Shown: in pieces, positions 23,863 through 33,063 of the stretch
How positions within the stretch are numbered: the first letter of the stretch is position 1
How the letters are laid out: every line of letters starts with the position of its first letter
Source: Lactobacillus pasteurii DSM 23907 = CRBIP 24.76
GTDB lineage: Bacteria; Bacillota; Bacilli; Lactobacillales; Lactobacillaceae
Direction of reading: 5' to 3'
Length of the DNA: 64,000 nt
NCBI RefSeq assembly: GCF_000297025.1
Contig: NZ_CAKD01000024.1
Location: 1 to 64,000, forward strand
Notes under the pieces: generated by a model
Databases searched by the model: none
What the model was told of the DNA's origin: nothing
Seen by the model: only the letters and a program-made list of their open reading frames with translations
Position numbers and translations under genes: made by a program

Positions 23863-24870
23863 TTAAATTCCTTGCATCATCGAGTACATCGGCAATAATA
23901 GCTTCAAGTACACACCAATTACGCATATTCCAATCAAGATAAAGCACAGTGGTTGAACGTTAACCACCAGTTTTTCAATTCTACAAGTCAGATCAATAAA
24001 TAGTCCCTTACCAAGTACTAAAAATTGCTGACTAAGAGTCTGCCTCTGTGATCCTGTCTTAAGGAGCAAAATCAAATTATCTGGCAAAAATGGCTCATCT
24101 TTAATCACTTCAGTCAGTGCCTTACCGGAATTGAGCTGCTGACTGATTTTTTGGCCAATTGCTTGTTGCAAAGATCCAGGCTCTTGGCTAGAAGCGTAAG
24201 AACACATTTTCTGCAGCGAAAAGCCACTTGATAAAAGCAAGCCGATATCATACACCAACAGATAATTGACATAGATTTTGATAACTTCACCAATCAATGG
24301 ATACTTAATCAAAGTTAGCATCGACTTATAATCCTGCCTTTTTAATAAACTAAGGATATGCACTAACATAGCTACTAAGGCCCCAATGAGACCAAATAGG
24401 CCAATAATCAAGACATCTCCGCTATTATCTGAGCCTCCGTTTAATTTATCCATAACAAAATTTTGCATAAAAGCTAGCAAAAATAGCATCATCCCTGCTA
24501 AAACAAACGGATATGATAACTCTGCCTTTAGCATTTTGAACTGCTCATTTTTTAGTCTTTCTAAAATTGTCACCTGCTCCAAACACTCGACTAGGTTTCC
24601 TTGTTGCATCGCCATATTGATTTGGGTTGCAATAGTCTTAGAAAAGCCTAGGCGTAGTAACTCGCTAGAAAGCCTCGCTCCCTGTTTCATTGCCTGATCA
24701 AGTCTTTTCATCATTTGGGCTTTCTGAGGCCAAAAGACGATCATCAATTCAATGCTGCTATTTAGCGAAAAGCCATTTTTCAAACTGTTTTGCAAATAGT
24801 CCAAAAAGACCAACTGCTCTTCTTGATTCAGCTTAACCCTTCTTAAATTGGTCAAAGATATGGTCATCAA
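23863..24870 (-). CDS. comGB: ComGB, type II secretion-like inner membrane protein
   Basis: The 335-residue protein belongs to the GspF/PilC family, with cytoplasmic domains carrying paired helices and three membrane segments (about residues 115-135, 150-175 and 305-330). It anchors the ComGA ATPase and the pseudopilus at the membrane. It overlaps the comGA end by 38 bp. The reading frame is intact throughout. Confidence 0.9.
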   Translation of the reverse strand: MMTISLTNLRRVKLNQEEQLVFLDYLQNSLKNGFSLNSSIELMIVFWPQKAQMMKRLDQAMKQGARLSSELLRLGFSKTIATQINMAMQQGNLVECLEQVTILERLKNEQFKMLKAELSYPFVLAGMMLFLLAFMQNFVMDKLNGGSDNSGDVLIIGLFGLIGALVAMLVHILSLLKRQDYKSMLTLIKYPLIGEVIKIYVNYLLVYDIGLLLSSGFSLQKMCSYASSQEPGSLQQAIGQKISQQLNSGKALTEVIKDEPFLPDNLILLLKTGSQRQTLSQQFLVLGKGLFIDLTCRIEKLVVNVQPLCFILIGICVIGVYLKLLLPMYSMMQGI

Positions 24871-25810
24871 TTCTTCCCTCCTCTCTGAGCTGTTTCAAGT
24901 TCTCCTGCCAATTGACAAAGTCTGCCCTCTGACTGCAGAGAATCTGTTCTTTGAGATAGTCACCGCTAGCAATGTCCATCAAGCAAGAAAAATTGCCGGC
25001 CAAATCTGGCAAAAGCCGTTGATAGCTAACTGCGGTCAAACAATTTAGTAGCTCTGAGCGACTGATATTCAGCCCCTCCAATCTAGAGATTGTCTGCAGC
25101 GTGCTTTTGGCATGCAATGTGGCTAGCACCAAGTGACCACTTAAAGCAGCATCGACTGCTAGTCTAGCTGTTCCAGGATCGCGAATTTCCCCGATAATTA
25201 AAATATCAGGACGGTGCCTTAGGGCTGCTTTTAACAATGAAAAATAATCAATTCCGGCTTCATTGTTAACCTGCGTTTGCAAAAAGCTCCCTTCATGCAC
25301 TTCAACTGGATCTTCGATGGTCATGACAACACTATCTCTGCCGACATTTTTGGCTAATTCATACATGGTTGTCGTCTTGCCTGATCCTGTTGGTCCACTA
25401 GTTAAGATCAAACCTCGGCTAAATGACAGTTCTGCAAGCTCAGTCAACTGCTTTGGAAAGAAGTAGCTACTGTGATCAATCTGATAAATGATCCGGATAA
25501 CTAACGACTCAGCATCATTAAAATCGCCCAAACTAGATAAACGCAGATAGTAGCTATCATTTTGATAAAGATAGGTCATCGCACCAACTTGCGGTCTTCG
25601 GTGTTCCGAAATATCCATCTGGGCAATATACTTAAAATAATTTATTGCCTCCATTCCCTCACTCAAGGAAAACTTGCGCAAGTTAGACAAACTATCTCCT
25701 GATCGAATATCGATGTGATAGCAGTCATCTTTAGGCAAAATAAAGATGTCGCTGGCATGTGCATCGATTGACTCTTGAATTATCTGATCGATAATTTCTC
25801 TGATTTCCAA
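24833..25810 (-). CDS. comGA: ComGA traffic ATPase
   Basis: The 325-residue GspE/PilB-type ATPase powers pseudopilus assembly. Walker A GPTGSGKTT is at residues 139-147. The Asp box (TIEDPVE), Walker B (DILIIGEIRDPGTA) and His box (LVLATLHAKS) are also present. I chose a TTG start at 25810, behind a perfect GGAGGTG, over an ATG 39 bases upstream that precedes that site. It is the first gene of the seven-gene comG operon. The A/T-rich stretch upstream shows no evident ComK-type box. Confidence 0.94.
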   Translation of the reverse strand: MEIREIIDQIIQESIDAHASDIFILPKDDCYHIDIRSGDSLSNLRKFSLSEGMEAINYFKYIAQMDISEHRRPQVGAMTYLYQNDSYYLRLSSLGDFNDAESLVIRIIYQIDHSSYFFPKQLTELAELSFSRGLILTSGPTGSGKTTTMYELAKNVGRDSVVMTIEDPVEVHEGSFLQTQVNNEAGIDYFSLLKAALRHRPDILIIGEIRDPGTARLAVDAALSGHLVLATLHAKSTLQTISRLEGLNISRSELLNCLTAVSYQRLLPDLAGNFSCLMDIASGDYLKEQILCSQRADFVNWQENLKQLREEGRIDDHIFDQFKKG

Positions 25811-25914
25811 AAAATCACCTCCATATATTAAATACGCAAAAAATCGCAAAAAATTTTTTTAAATTTTATTTTTTTGCATTTTTTACAAAAAAGAAGAAAA
25901 AAGGGCACAAAAAA

Positions 25915-25938
25915 ACACTTAGTCGTCTGACTAAGTGT
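25915..25938 (-). terminator. Terminator of yebC
   Basis: ACACTTAGTC and GACTAAGTGT form a perfect 10-bp stem around a 4-nt loop, followed on the minus strand by TTTTTTTGTG. It separates yebC from the comG operon. Confidence 0.9.
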
Positions 25939-25956
25939 CTTATTGATTAAATATGA

Positions 25957-26685
25957 TTAATCTTCATCTGCTGCAGCAGTGTAAACATTTTGAACATCGT
26001 CGTCGTCTTCTAAGGCGTCAACCAAATGTTGGAATTGTTCCTTCTTGTCTTCTGGAACTGGAGTAGTGTTTTGTGGAATCATAGTCAATTCAGCAGCTGC
26101 TAACTTATAACCAGTCTTAATCAAAGCGTCACGAACTTGTGCGAATTGCTTTGGATCAGTATAAATTTCGTATGCTTCATCGCTAGTTTGCAAGTCGTCA
26201 CCACCAGCATCCATAACATCAAGTAAAACTTGATCTTCGTCAGCATCAGTAGTTGAACGATCAATTACAATGTAGCCCTTGCGATCAAACATGTAAGCAA
26301 CTGAACCAGTAGCTCCCATAGTACCACCGTTACGAGTAAAGGCTACACGCACAGCTGAAGCAGTTCTATTCTTGTTATCTGTCAAAGCTTCAACGAAAAC
26401 AGCTACACCACCTGGTGCATAACCTTCGTAAGTAATTTCGTCGTAATGTTCTTCTGAGTTACCTTCAGCCTTCTTGATAGCACGTTCGATATTGTCCTTA
26501 GGCATGTTGTTTGAACGAGCCTTATCAATAACTAAACGCAATGCAGGATTCCCTGAAGGGTCAGGACCACCACTCTTTGCAGCCATGTAAATTTCACGAG
26601 ATAACTTTTGGAAAATCTTACCTCTCTTAGCGTCTTGCGCATTCTTGCGGCCTTGAATATTGTGCCATTTTGAATGTCCTGACAT
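25957..26685 (-). CDS. YebC/PmpR-family protein
   Basis: The 242-residue protein starts with the family signature [13 protein letters not shown] and contains [16 protein letters not shown] and YEGYAPGG. Members have been described as transcriptional regulators, and more recently as ribosome-associated factors that help translate difficult stretches such as polyproline. The length is normal. A terminator follows, so it is probably monocistronic. Confidence 0.93.
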   Translation of the reverse strand: MSGHSKWHNIQGRKNAQDAKRGKIFQKLSREIYMAAKSGGPDPSGNPALRLVIDKARSNNMPKDNIERAIKKAEGNSEEHYDEITYEGYAPGGVAVFVEALTDNKNRTASAVRVAFTRNGGTMGATGSVAYMFDRKGYIVIDRSTTDADEDQVLLDVMDAGGDDLQTSDEAYEIYTDPKQFAQVRDALIKTGYKLAAAELTMIPQNTTPVPEDKKEQFQHLVDALEDDDDVQNVYTAAADED

Positions 26686-26770
26686 AAAGGATCCTTCTTT
26701 CTGTATTATAAAATCATTAACGATAATAATCTTAACTCACTGGCTGTTAAAATTCAATAAAGATCGGCAG

Positions 26771-27289
26771 TTAAGCTTGTTTTTTAGCAAATTTTTTTAT
26801 TAGCCAAATAATTATTATCGCTATAACTATTGCACACAGTCCCCCAAAGCCATCTAACATTACATCGTGAATGCTAGGCGTGCGATCTCCAGTCAAATAT
26901 TGATGATATTCGTCTAGAGCCGCAAAAGCCAGCACGATCATCCATGAAATAATTGGTGCTACAGCTTTGATTTTAAAAATTCGCCTGATTCCCAAAAAGC
27001 CAAATAAGCCTAAGCAAAAATAGCTGCTAAAATGAGCAAGCTTACGCAAAACAAATTGCGTCATCCCAGCCTGTCCGCCATCTAAAGCGGCATTATGCCA
27101 GCGACCACCATAATAGATATTCCAATTTCCTACAATATTTTCGAGCAGACCAAACTTTTGATTGATAAATCCCGGACTCATCTTCTGCTGATGATAAGTC
27201 ATTGAACTTGAAATAAATAGCGTTAAAAGCACAAAAAAAGCCAACAAGAGATAGACTTTTTCTTTGCGAGTAAATGTAAATTTTTCCAT
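26771..27289 (-). CDS. VanZ-family membrane protein (short)
   Basis: The 172-residue protein has four hydrophobic helices and the VanZ core (LRKLAHFSSYFCLGLFGFL, ALDEYHQYLTGDRTPSIHDVMLDGFGG). It shares that core with the gene at 10646 but is not adjacent to it. The function in this genus is unknown. An in-frame start 13 bases upstream is in a different frame and was not used. Confidence 0.85.
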   Translation of the reverse strand: MEKFTFTRKEKVYLLLAFFVLLTLFISSSMTYHQQKMSPGFINQKFGLLENIVGNWNIYYGGRWHNAALDGGQAGMTQFVLRKLAHFSSYFCLGLFGFLGIRRIFKIKAVAPIISWMIVLAFAALDEYHQYLTGDRTPSIHDVMLDGFGGLCAIVIAIIIIWLIKKFAKKQA

Positions 27290-27345
27290 TTAAAACCCTC
27301 AATAAAAATAATTAAGTCTATCTTACCATTGTTGGCTAAAAATTA

Positions 27346-27450
27346 TTAACGATGTCTTCTAACTTCTTGTGGAACCGGCGTTTGTTTTCCAGCAGTTAAA
27401 GAAAATAAAGTGATCACGATAATACCGATTGCGAATAATTGTGCTGTCAT
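27346..27450 (-). CDS. 34-aa membrane miniprotein
   Basis: This short gene starts with ATG at 27450, five bases after a perfect GGAGG, and encodes 34 residues. Residues 4-20 are hydrophobic (QLFAIGIIVITLFSLTA) and the tail is basic and proline-containing (PVPQEVRRHR). TTTACT, 17 nt and a perfect TATAAT precede it, flanked by two palindromes. I know no family name. Ribosome binding site, promoter and hydropathy together make it a likely real small membrane protein. It is divergent from the APC permease gene and might modulate it; that is inference. Confidence 0.65.
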   Translation of the reverse strand: MTAQLFAIGIIVITLFSLTAGKQTPVPQEVRRHR

Positions 27451-27488
27451 AATTTACCTCCATTTAAAATTCATATCTAGCTATCTGC

Positions 27489-27532
27489 TTACTTTTTGTA
27501 ACCATTATACGCTCTTATTTTTTGTAAGTAAA
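27489..27532 (-). promoter_or_regulatory. Promoter with two palindromic operators for the miniprotein
   Basis: -35 TTTACT (27532-27527), 17 nt, -10 TATAAT (27509-27504). The palindromes TTAC-TTTTT-GTAA (27489-27501) and CTTA-TTTTTTG-TAAG (27514-27528), centres about 26 bp apart, bracket the -10 hexamer. They look like tandem binding sites for a dimeric repressor. Confidence 0.6.
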
Positions 27533-27555
27533 GCCAAAAATCAAAAAATAACCCT

Positions 27556-27569
27556 CGAAAGCGTTTACT
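27556..27569 (+). promoter_or_regulatory. cre-like box upstream of the APC permease
   Basis: CGAAAGCGTTTACT matches the CcpA cre consensus at 12 of 14 positions. It lies in the 216-bp gap between the miniprotein and permease genes and could act on either. Confidence 0.5.
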
Positions 27570-27666
27570 ACTCGCGATTTTTGAAAAAAATTGTAGAATA
27601 AACTTATTAACTATTTTTAAAGAATTTGGTTAATAAGTTATAAATAGAAAAGGATGCATACAAAAA

Positions 27667-29292
27667 GTGGATGAGTTAAATGAATTAAATCCTGCCAAAA
27701 AGTATATTTCTTGGCAGACTCTCTTCTTGATGGCGCTATGTACTGTTATCGGTTTAGATGACATTATGTACAACTTCCAAAACCAAGGAATGTCCGTCAT
27801 CTTTTCATGGATCGTCATGGTTATCTTCTATGTCTTCCCTTATTCATTAATGGTTGGACAATTAGGATCAGTCTTCAACAAAGAAGGCGGCGGTCTTTCT
27901 TCTTGGGTTAGAGGTACTGACGGTGAATTCTTAGGATACTTCACCGCTTGGACTTACTGGGCTGCTTCAATTCCTTACGCAGTTGACTCAGCTAACGAAA
28001 TTATTGTTGATATTGGTTGGGCCTTAACTGGATCTGAAAAGTTCCAAGATAAGATTCCTAACTCTTTATTTGCAATTTTGACTTTTGTAACATTTATCGT
28101 CTTCATCATCGTTGAACACCATTTCTCAAATTCAATGGAATTCCTGTCAACTATCGGTGGTGGATTGATGGTGTTAATGACCATCCTATTCGTAGTCTTG
28201 GCCTTTTGTGGTTTGGCTAAAAGTGGTGGTCACATGGCAACTACAAACTTTACTTGGAAATCTATCTTCCCTAAGTTTGACTGGCACTACTTCTCAACAA
28301 TAGCAATGCTGATCTATGCCATGAACGGATGTGAGCTGGTCGGTCCTTACGTAACCAAGATGAAGAAGCCTAAGGATGACTTCCCTAAGGCTATGGTTAC
28401 TTTGGCAATTATGACCGCCTTCTTAACAATCTTCGGTTCATTTGCTTTGGGTATTTACTTCAATGCAAACCACATGCCTAACGACTTGAAGATGAACGGT
28501 GCTTACTACGCCTTCAAGATGATTGGTCACCAATACGGCATCGGCGACTTCTTACTTTACTTCTGGGCTTGGACTTCTGTCTTCTTCAACTGTGCGCTTT
28601 TAGCTGTTTTACTTGATGCGATGACTAGAATGTTGATCTCTGATACTGGTGACCGCTACATGCCAGAATTCTTGCGTAAGAAGGACAAGAACGGCTTGCC
28701 AATCAATGGTTACGTTTTGACTGTTTCATTAGCTGCCTTCATCATGATCTTGGGTATCTTCTTGCCTGACATGAACGACATCTTTAACTGGCTATTGAAC
28801 TTAAACGGTATTGTTTCTCCAGGTGTTACTTGCTGGATCTTCTACTCATTTATGAGAATTAGAAAGAACTCCAAGAAGTACCCTTCAGAATATGTCTTCA
28901 TCAAGAATGACAAAGTTGCTTACGGCGTTGGATTTGCCTTATTAATCGTGACTGCAGCTGCTACAATCATGGGTGTTACTCCTCAAGACGTAGCACAAGG
29001 TAGTTCGATTTGGTGGTACGAATTGATTATCAACATCGTATCTGTTGTAGTATTGATCGGTCTTGGTGCTATCTTGCCAGGTATCCGTAAGCGTGAATTG
29101 GAATACGGTATTGCCTTTACCAAGAATCAATGGATCTGGATGGGTATCTTGATCATTGGTTCTATCATCTTAGACATCTACATTGGTGGCTTGAAGCACT
29201 TGCCATTAAGAGGAGCTTACATTGCAGTTGAAGCAACAATTGCTCTAATCATTACTTGGCTAATTGGTAGACGCAAACCTGTTCAAAACTAA
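27667..29292 (+). CDS. APC-superfamily amino acid permease
   Basis: The 541-residue protein has about 12 hydrophobic helices and resembles the glutamate:GABA antiporter/YjeM branch of the APC superfamily. The N-terminal MALCTVIGLDDIMYNFQNQG and helix 3 region FPYSLMVGQLGSVFNKEGGG are the clearest blocks. It imports or exchanges amino acids across the cell membrane; the substrate is not evident. The start is GTG behind AAGGATG. A related permease at 61426 shares the same blocks. A cre-like box upstream suggests catabolite control, and a terminator follows directly. Confidence 0.9.
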   Translation: MDELNELNPAKKYISWQTLFLMALCTVIGLDDIMYNFQNQGMSVIFSWIVMVIFYVFPYSLMVGQLGSVFNKEGGGLSSWVRGTDGEFLGYFTAWTYWAASIPYAVDSANEIIVDIGWALTGSEKFQDKIPNSLFAILTFVTFIVFIIVEHHFSNSMEFLSTIGGGLMVLMTILFVVLAFCGLAKSGGHMATTNFTWKSIFPKFDWHYFSTIAMLIYAMNGCELVGPYVTKMKKPKDDFPKAMVTLAIMTAFLTIFGSFALGIYFNANHMPNDLKMNGAYYAFKMIGHQYGIGDFLLYFWAWTSVFFNCALLAVLLDAMTRMLISDTGDRYMPEFLRKKDKNGLPINGYVLTVSLAAFIMILGIFLPDMNDIFNWLLNLNGIVSPGVTCWIFYSFMRIRKNSKKYPSEYVFIKNDKVAYGVGFALLIVTAAATIMGVTPQDVAQGSSIWWYELIINIVSVVVLIGLGAILPGIRKRELEYGIAFTKNQWIWMGILIIGSIILDIYIGGLKHLPLRGAYIAVEATIALIITWLIGRRKPVQN

Positions 29293-29305
29293 AATAATCA
29301 AAAAA

Positions 29306-29335
29306 ACTATCGCGATTATGCGATAGTCTTTTTTT
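29306..29335 (+). terminator. Terminator of the APC permease gene
   Basis: ACTATCGC, loop GATTAT, GCGATAGT and TTTTTTT. It also faces the convergent DUF441 gene, and A-runs on the left side allow action in both directions. Confidence 0.88.
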
Positions 29336-29337
29336 GC

Positions 29338-29793
29338 TTAAAAATGTATATTAAACAAACTTATCACTATGTAAGTCATTCCACTAGCAATTACCGGTCC
29401 AGCTGCTACACCTTTAAAAGCAACAACGCCAATGATTGTGCCTAATACCAGCATGACGGTAACTTGTGGAACGCTGGCAAGCTGATCTACGCCATATTTT
29501 GATAGAATCGCTACAGCAATACCAGCTGAGATAGCAACCCAACCTGCAGGAGTTTTGAAGGCATTGAATAAATCATCAAAGCCAATCTGACCTCGAGCGA
29601 TCGGTACCAAAATTGCAATTGAAATAATCGTTACTCCCCAATTGATTCCTTTGGCTTGAATAATTGGAAACCATTTTGACGCAACTGGTAGCAGCTTGAT
29701 AATCATAACAACGATCGAGGCAATAATCAACGAAGTGTTTTTAGCTAAAACTGCCACTAGTAATATTAATCCTAAAAAAAGCCAACTCTGCAT
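29338..29793 (-). CDS. DUF441 family membrane protein
   Basis: The 151-residue protein has four or five hydrophobic helices with the DUF441 features [25 protein letters not shown] and a C-terminal [14 protein letters not shown]. The function is unknown. It follows the asparaginase gene on the same strand after 18 bp, so co-transcription is likely. Nothing links the two biochemically. Confidence 0.85.
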   Translation of the reverse strand: MQSWLFLGLILLVAVLAKNTSLIIASIVVMIIKLLPVASKWFPIIQAKGINWGVTIISIAILVPIARGQIGFDDLFNAFKTPAGWVAISAGIAVAILSKYGVDQLASVPQVTVMLVLGTIIGVVAFKGVAAGPVIASGMTYIVISLFNIHF

Positions 29794-29811
29794 ATCCCAC
29801 CTCTTGATCGA

Positions 29812-30795
29812 TTAGATAGTAATTTCACCGACAATATCTTGTTCAAAAAAGCCCTTTACTTCTTCTAAATTCATCCCTTGACCTAATGCCCACATCAACT
29901 TCGTAATTGCACTCTCTGTCGTCATATCGCGGGCACTGATAGCCCCTTCAAGCAAGGCCAGTCTTCCTACTTCATAGCGTGTCAAGTCGCTTCTTTCGTA
30001 TAAGCATTGGCTGCTGGCAATTACCGGAATGCCCCGACGAATCAATTCTCCAATTGCCGCTACCATATTTCTGCGGATATAGTTCATTCCGCCAAGACCG
30101 TAGCCTTCAATGACAATCCCCTTACAGCCACTATCTGCCATGGCAAAAAGTAATTTAGGATCAAAGCCAGGAAAAAGCTTAACCACTGCAACATGCGGAT
30201 CAATCTTAGTATTTAATTGGCACTTTCCTTGCTTAAGTTCAGGATCGTGGATATATTCAATTCCATCAGAAGTTACTTCTGCAATCGGTGGAACATTGAC
30301 GCTTTCAAAGGCATCAAAGTTAGTCGTTCTAACCTTAACTGTTCGACAGCCTAGCATCACTTTTCGATTGAAGGCCAAATAAATTCCCGGCTTACAAGTA
30401 GCAGCGGCAGCAAAAGCCAAGCGCAAATTATCTGGTGCGTCACTCAAAACCACATCCATTGGCACCTGACTTCCAGTTAGAACTACCGGAATTTCAATTT
30501 TTTGCAACATAAAAGACAACATTGAAGCCGTATAAGCCATCGTATCTGTCCCATGCGACAAAACTATGCCATCGTAATCCGTCCGATATTTATATATCTT
30601 TTCTGCAATAAACTTCCATTCTTCAGGCTGAATATTTGAAGAATCTAATTGCAAAATGTCATCTGTATCAATCTCATAAGGCAATTTTCCAATCATAGCG
30701 ATCAAATCCTTGCCTTTATCTTGCGGAATCAACCCATTATTTGAAGCTCTAGAAGCAATTGTTCCACCAGTTGATAATAATAGTAATTTTTTCAT
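29812..30795 (-). CDS. L-asparaginase
   Basis: The 327-residue enzyme hydrolyses asparagine to aspartate and ammonia. Both catalytic threonine blocks are visible: LLLLSTGGTIASRA at the N-terminus and VLSHGTDTMAYTA near residue 90. The lack of a signal peptide suggests the cytoplasmic type I enzyme. The gene is 13 bp downstream of the phosphatase gene and upstream of DUF441, and probably shares their transcript. Confidence 0.93.
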   Translation of the reverse strand: MKKLLLLSTGGTIASRASNNGLIPQDKGKDLIAMIGKLPYEIDTDDILQLDSSNIQPEEWKFIAEKIYKYRTDYDGIVLSHGTDTMAYTASMLSFMLQKIEIPVVLTGSQVPMDVVLSDAPDNLRLAFAAAATCKPGIYLAFNRKVMLGCRTVKVRTTNFDAFESVNVPPIAEVTSDGIEYIHDPELKQGKCQLNTKIDPHVAVVKLFPGFDPKLLFAMADSGCKGIVIEGYGLGGMNYIRRNMVAAIGELIRRGIPVIASSQCLYERSDLTRYEVGRLALLEGAISARDMTTESAITKLMWALGQGMNLEEVKGFFEQDIVGEITI

Positions 30796-30807
30796 TTAAG
30801 TCCTACC

Positions 30808-31260
30808 TTACTTGGTCAATTCCTTCAATAAGCCTTCACATCCTCTTTTGATATCTGCAAAAGCAGCATCAAAATCATGAGTGTACCAAGGATCATCGAT
30901 ATCATTATAGCTTCCGGCAAAATGCAATAACTTATATTCTTTGCGGTCTGGATCGCCCGAAGTAATTCGGTTCATATCCATAAAGTTTTCCTCATCCATG
31001 CAGATTAAGTAATCATAAGTCTGATAGTCTTCTGCCGTCATCTGACTAGCAACATGGCCTGAATATCTTATCCCCTGCTTATCAAGTTCGCGCTTAGTTC
31101 GCGGATCCATCCCATAGCCGACTGCATCCTGAGTTGCAGCTTTAGAGTCAATTTGAAATTCATCTTCTAAGCCGGCTTTTTTAACTAGATCTTTCATCAC
31201 AAATTCTGCCATTGGGGACCGACAAATATTTCCGTGACATACAAATAAAATTTTCTTCAA
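30808..31260 (-). CDS. Low-molecular-weight protein tyrosine phosphatase
   Basis: The 150-residue enzyme has the P-loop CHGNICRS near the N-terminus and the general-acid motif DPWYTHDF near the C-terminus. I chose the TTG at 31260, seven bases after AAGGGAG, so that the protein begins KKILFVCHGN as in relatives. It dephosphorylates tyrosine (or arginine) residues. The substrate is unknown; capsule regulation genes are not nearby. Confidence 0.92.
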   Translation of the reverse strand: MKKILFVCHGNICRSPMAEFVMKDLVKKAGLEDEFQIDSKAATQDAVGYGMDPRTKRELDKQGIRYSGHVASQMTAEDYQTYDYLICMDEENFMDMNRITSGDPDRKEYKLLHFAGSYNDIDDPWYTHDFDAAFADIKRGCEGLLKELTK

Positions 31261-31340
31261 TGTTTTCTCCCTTCCCAACCAATATGCTTAATTTTATAAC
31301 AAATTTTGCTCAAGAAAAAAGCTAAATGCCTTAATCGCAT

Positions 31341-31706
31341 CTAGCCCAAAATATTTCCAAGACAAACTCCTAGATATAGCAAGATAAAGCCAGCAACATA
31401 AGTCAAAGCCAAGTACCATATCAAGGTTAAATTTTGTTTATTTTTTACTAAAGCATAAAGCTCCGTATTTAAAGTTGAAAAAGTAGTATAGCCGCCCATC
31501 ATCCCTGTTCCAAGGAACAAATACGCAAAAGTATTTAATTTCAATGCATAAAAAAGGCCCAATAAAAAGGCGCCTGTCAAGTTGATAATTAAGGTTGCAA
31601 TTGGAAGAGCAAATTTATTTTGCCAGTGCTTTTTACCATAGTTAGTAAGAAAGTAGCGCGAAATTGCCCCAAGCGAAGCTCCAAATCCTGTCAGCAAAAT
31701 CTCCAT
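31341..31706 (-). CDS. crcB: FluC (CrcB) fluoride channel subunit
   Basis: The 121-residue protein has four helices and the Fluc motifs GFGASLGAISRYFLTN and GMMGGYTTFSTLNTE. It exports fluoride from the cytoplasm. The ATG at 31706 overlaps the stop of the preceding crcB gene (TAATG), with GGGGGAG upstream. Together with its neighbour it probably forms a heterodimer, as tandem pairs in Gram-positives do. Confidence 0.93.
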   Translation of the reverse strand: MEILLTGFGASLGAISRYFLTNYGKKHWQNKFALPIATLIINLTGAFLLGLFYALKLNTFAYLFLGTGMMGGYTTFSTLNTELYALVKNKQNLTLIWYLALTYVAGFILLYLGVCLGNILG

Positions 31707-32086
31707 TAAACTCTCCCCCATTCTTTTCTACCTAGCTTAATTCCCAAATTAGCGCCAATTGCAGCACAGAGAAAACCAATTAAGATGGTTCCTATAAAAT
31801 ATAATCCTGCTGCCGGCGCACTAGTTTGTAAGAGCTTAAAGCTATCCAAATTAAAGGTCGAGAAAGTGGTAAATGCGCCAACAAAACCCGTTCCTAAGCC
31901 AGTTACTAGCCAAGAAGGCAAACTCTTGAATTCTAGAGAAAAGTAGGTCAAAAAGGCTAGCAAAAAGCAACCTAACACATTTCCTAAAAAAGTACCTAAA
32001 AAACTAAACTGACTATTCAGCAACATGCGCGCTATTCCACCAAAAAAAGCGAAAAAAGCGACGCTTAGATATTTCCAAAATTTCAA
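31706..32086 (-). CDS. crcB: FluC (CrcB) fluoride channel subunit, partner
   Basis: The 126-residue protein has four helices and the motifs [12 protein letters not shown] and [17 protein letters not shown]. It is the first gene of the pair. No fluoride riboswitch is possible in the 25-bp gap to the preceding gene, and none was seen elsewhere. Its partner overlaps it by one base. Confidence 0.92.
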   Translation of the reverse strand: MKFWKYLSVAFFAFFGGIARMLLNSQFSFLGTFLGNVLGCFLLAFLTYFSLEFKSLPSWLVTGLGTGFVGAFTTFSTFNLDSFKLLQTSAPAAGLYFIGTILIGFLCAAIGANLGIKLGRKEWGRV

Positions 32087-32111
32087 CCTGCCATTACTCC
32101 CATTCTAATTT

Positions 32112-32927
32112 TTAAAGCACAAGTTTCTTCAATGCTTTAGCAATTCCGTTATGATCATTGTCATCAGTCACATAGTCTGCTCGATCTTTAATATCTTCGA
32201 TTGCGTTACCCATTGCGACTTTATAAAAGCCTGGATTTTCAAACATGGACAAGTCATTGCCTTGATCGCCAAAGATCATTACTTCGTTTGCCCGAAGATT
32301 CAACCGACTAGCTAAATTCATCAAAGCATTGCCCTTAGATGCACCAATAGCATTTAATTCGATGCAATTATCAAGGGACCTTACTATGTCATAAGATTGA
32401 AAGGCCCAATCAGGAATAGTTTGCCACAACTTTTCAATTTGATCGCTAGATCTGTCACAAGTAAAGCCTACTTTGTTGAAAGTAAAGTCTTGTGGTATTT
32501 CTTTGCGATCGCGCACGCGTAATTCGTTGTTGGTTAAGGCCGCATTGATTTGCATTTGCACAGATAGATCTCGGTCCAAAGTCCAAAAACATTCAGTTGT
32601 CTCAAAGTGCAAGTTAACGTGACTCAATCTTTGCAAACGGAGCATCAAATTAAAGTCGCGGTAATCCATTTCTTGACTCATCAAAACATCGCCGTTAATG
32701 GCCTGAATAACTGCTCCATTGAAAACAACAGCATATTGGTCTGCTCCATCTAAACCTAATTGCTTTGCATAGTCTACTACTCCAGATAAGGGTCTGCCTG
32801 AAGCTAAGACGATTTTTATCCCTTTATTGCTAGCTTCTTGTAAAGTCTTTTGTGTTTCTGAAGAAATATAGTTGCCTGAGGTCAATAATGTACCGTCTAG
32901 GTCAACTGCCACCATTTTTATAGCCAT
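32112..32927 (-). CDS. HAD-superfamily phosphatase, Cof type
   Basis: The 271-residue protein has the HAD motif I DLDGTLLTSGN, motif II ASGRPLSG and motif IV GDQGNDLSMFE. A C2-type cap domain lies between them. Such enzymes dephosphorylate sugar phosphates or flavin and pyridoxal phosphates; the substrate is not evident. I chose the ATG at 32927, six bases after GGAGGG, over an upstream ATG at 32981. A second family member is encoded at 51657. Confidence 0.92.
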   Translation of the reverse strand: MAIKMVAVDLDGTLLTSGNYISSETQKTLQEASNKGIKIVLASGRPLSGVVDYAKQLGLDGADQYAVVFNGAVIQAINGDVLMSQEMDYRDFNLMLRLQRLSHVNLHFETTECFWTLDRDLSVQMQINAALTNNELRVRDRKEIPQDFTFNKVGFTCDRSSDQIEKLWQTIPDWAFQSYDIVRSLDNCIELNAIGASKGNALMNLASRLNLRANEVMIFGDQGNDLSMFENPGFYKVAMGNAIEDIKDRADYVTDDNDHNGIAKALKKLVL

Positions 32928-32976
32928 AATTTTCCCTCCTGTAAATCTTACAATGTTAATTATAAAGTAAAAATAA

Positions 32977-33010
32977 AACACCTGAAAGATTTATCTATCC
33001 TTCAGGTGTT
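32977..33010 (-). terminator. Terminator of the mannitol operon
   Basis: AACACCTGAA and TTCAGGTGTT pair around a 14-nt loop that can pair further (GAT/ATC). On the minus strand the hairpin is followed by a short T-rich tract (TTATTTTTA). It lies about 54 bp after the mtlD stop. Confidence 0.85.
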
Positions 33011-33063
33011 TTCACTATCCGAGTATTTTATCTAGAATTGGATTTAACTATGTTTGAATAAAA

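Noticed and set aside
27410-27601. 63-aa plus-strand reading frame in the gap before the APC permease
   Set aside because: No ribosome binding site; it covers the opposite-strand miniprotein, its promoter and the cre-like box.
32087-32111. Fluoride riboswitch ahead of the crcB pair
   Set aside because: Only 25 bp separate the first crcB start from the next gene upstream, too little for the riboswitch.
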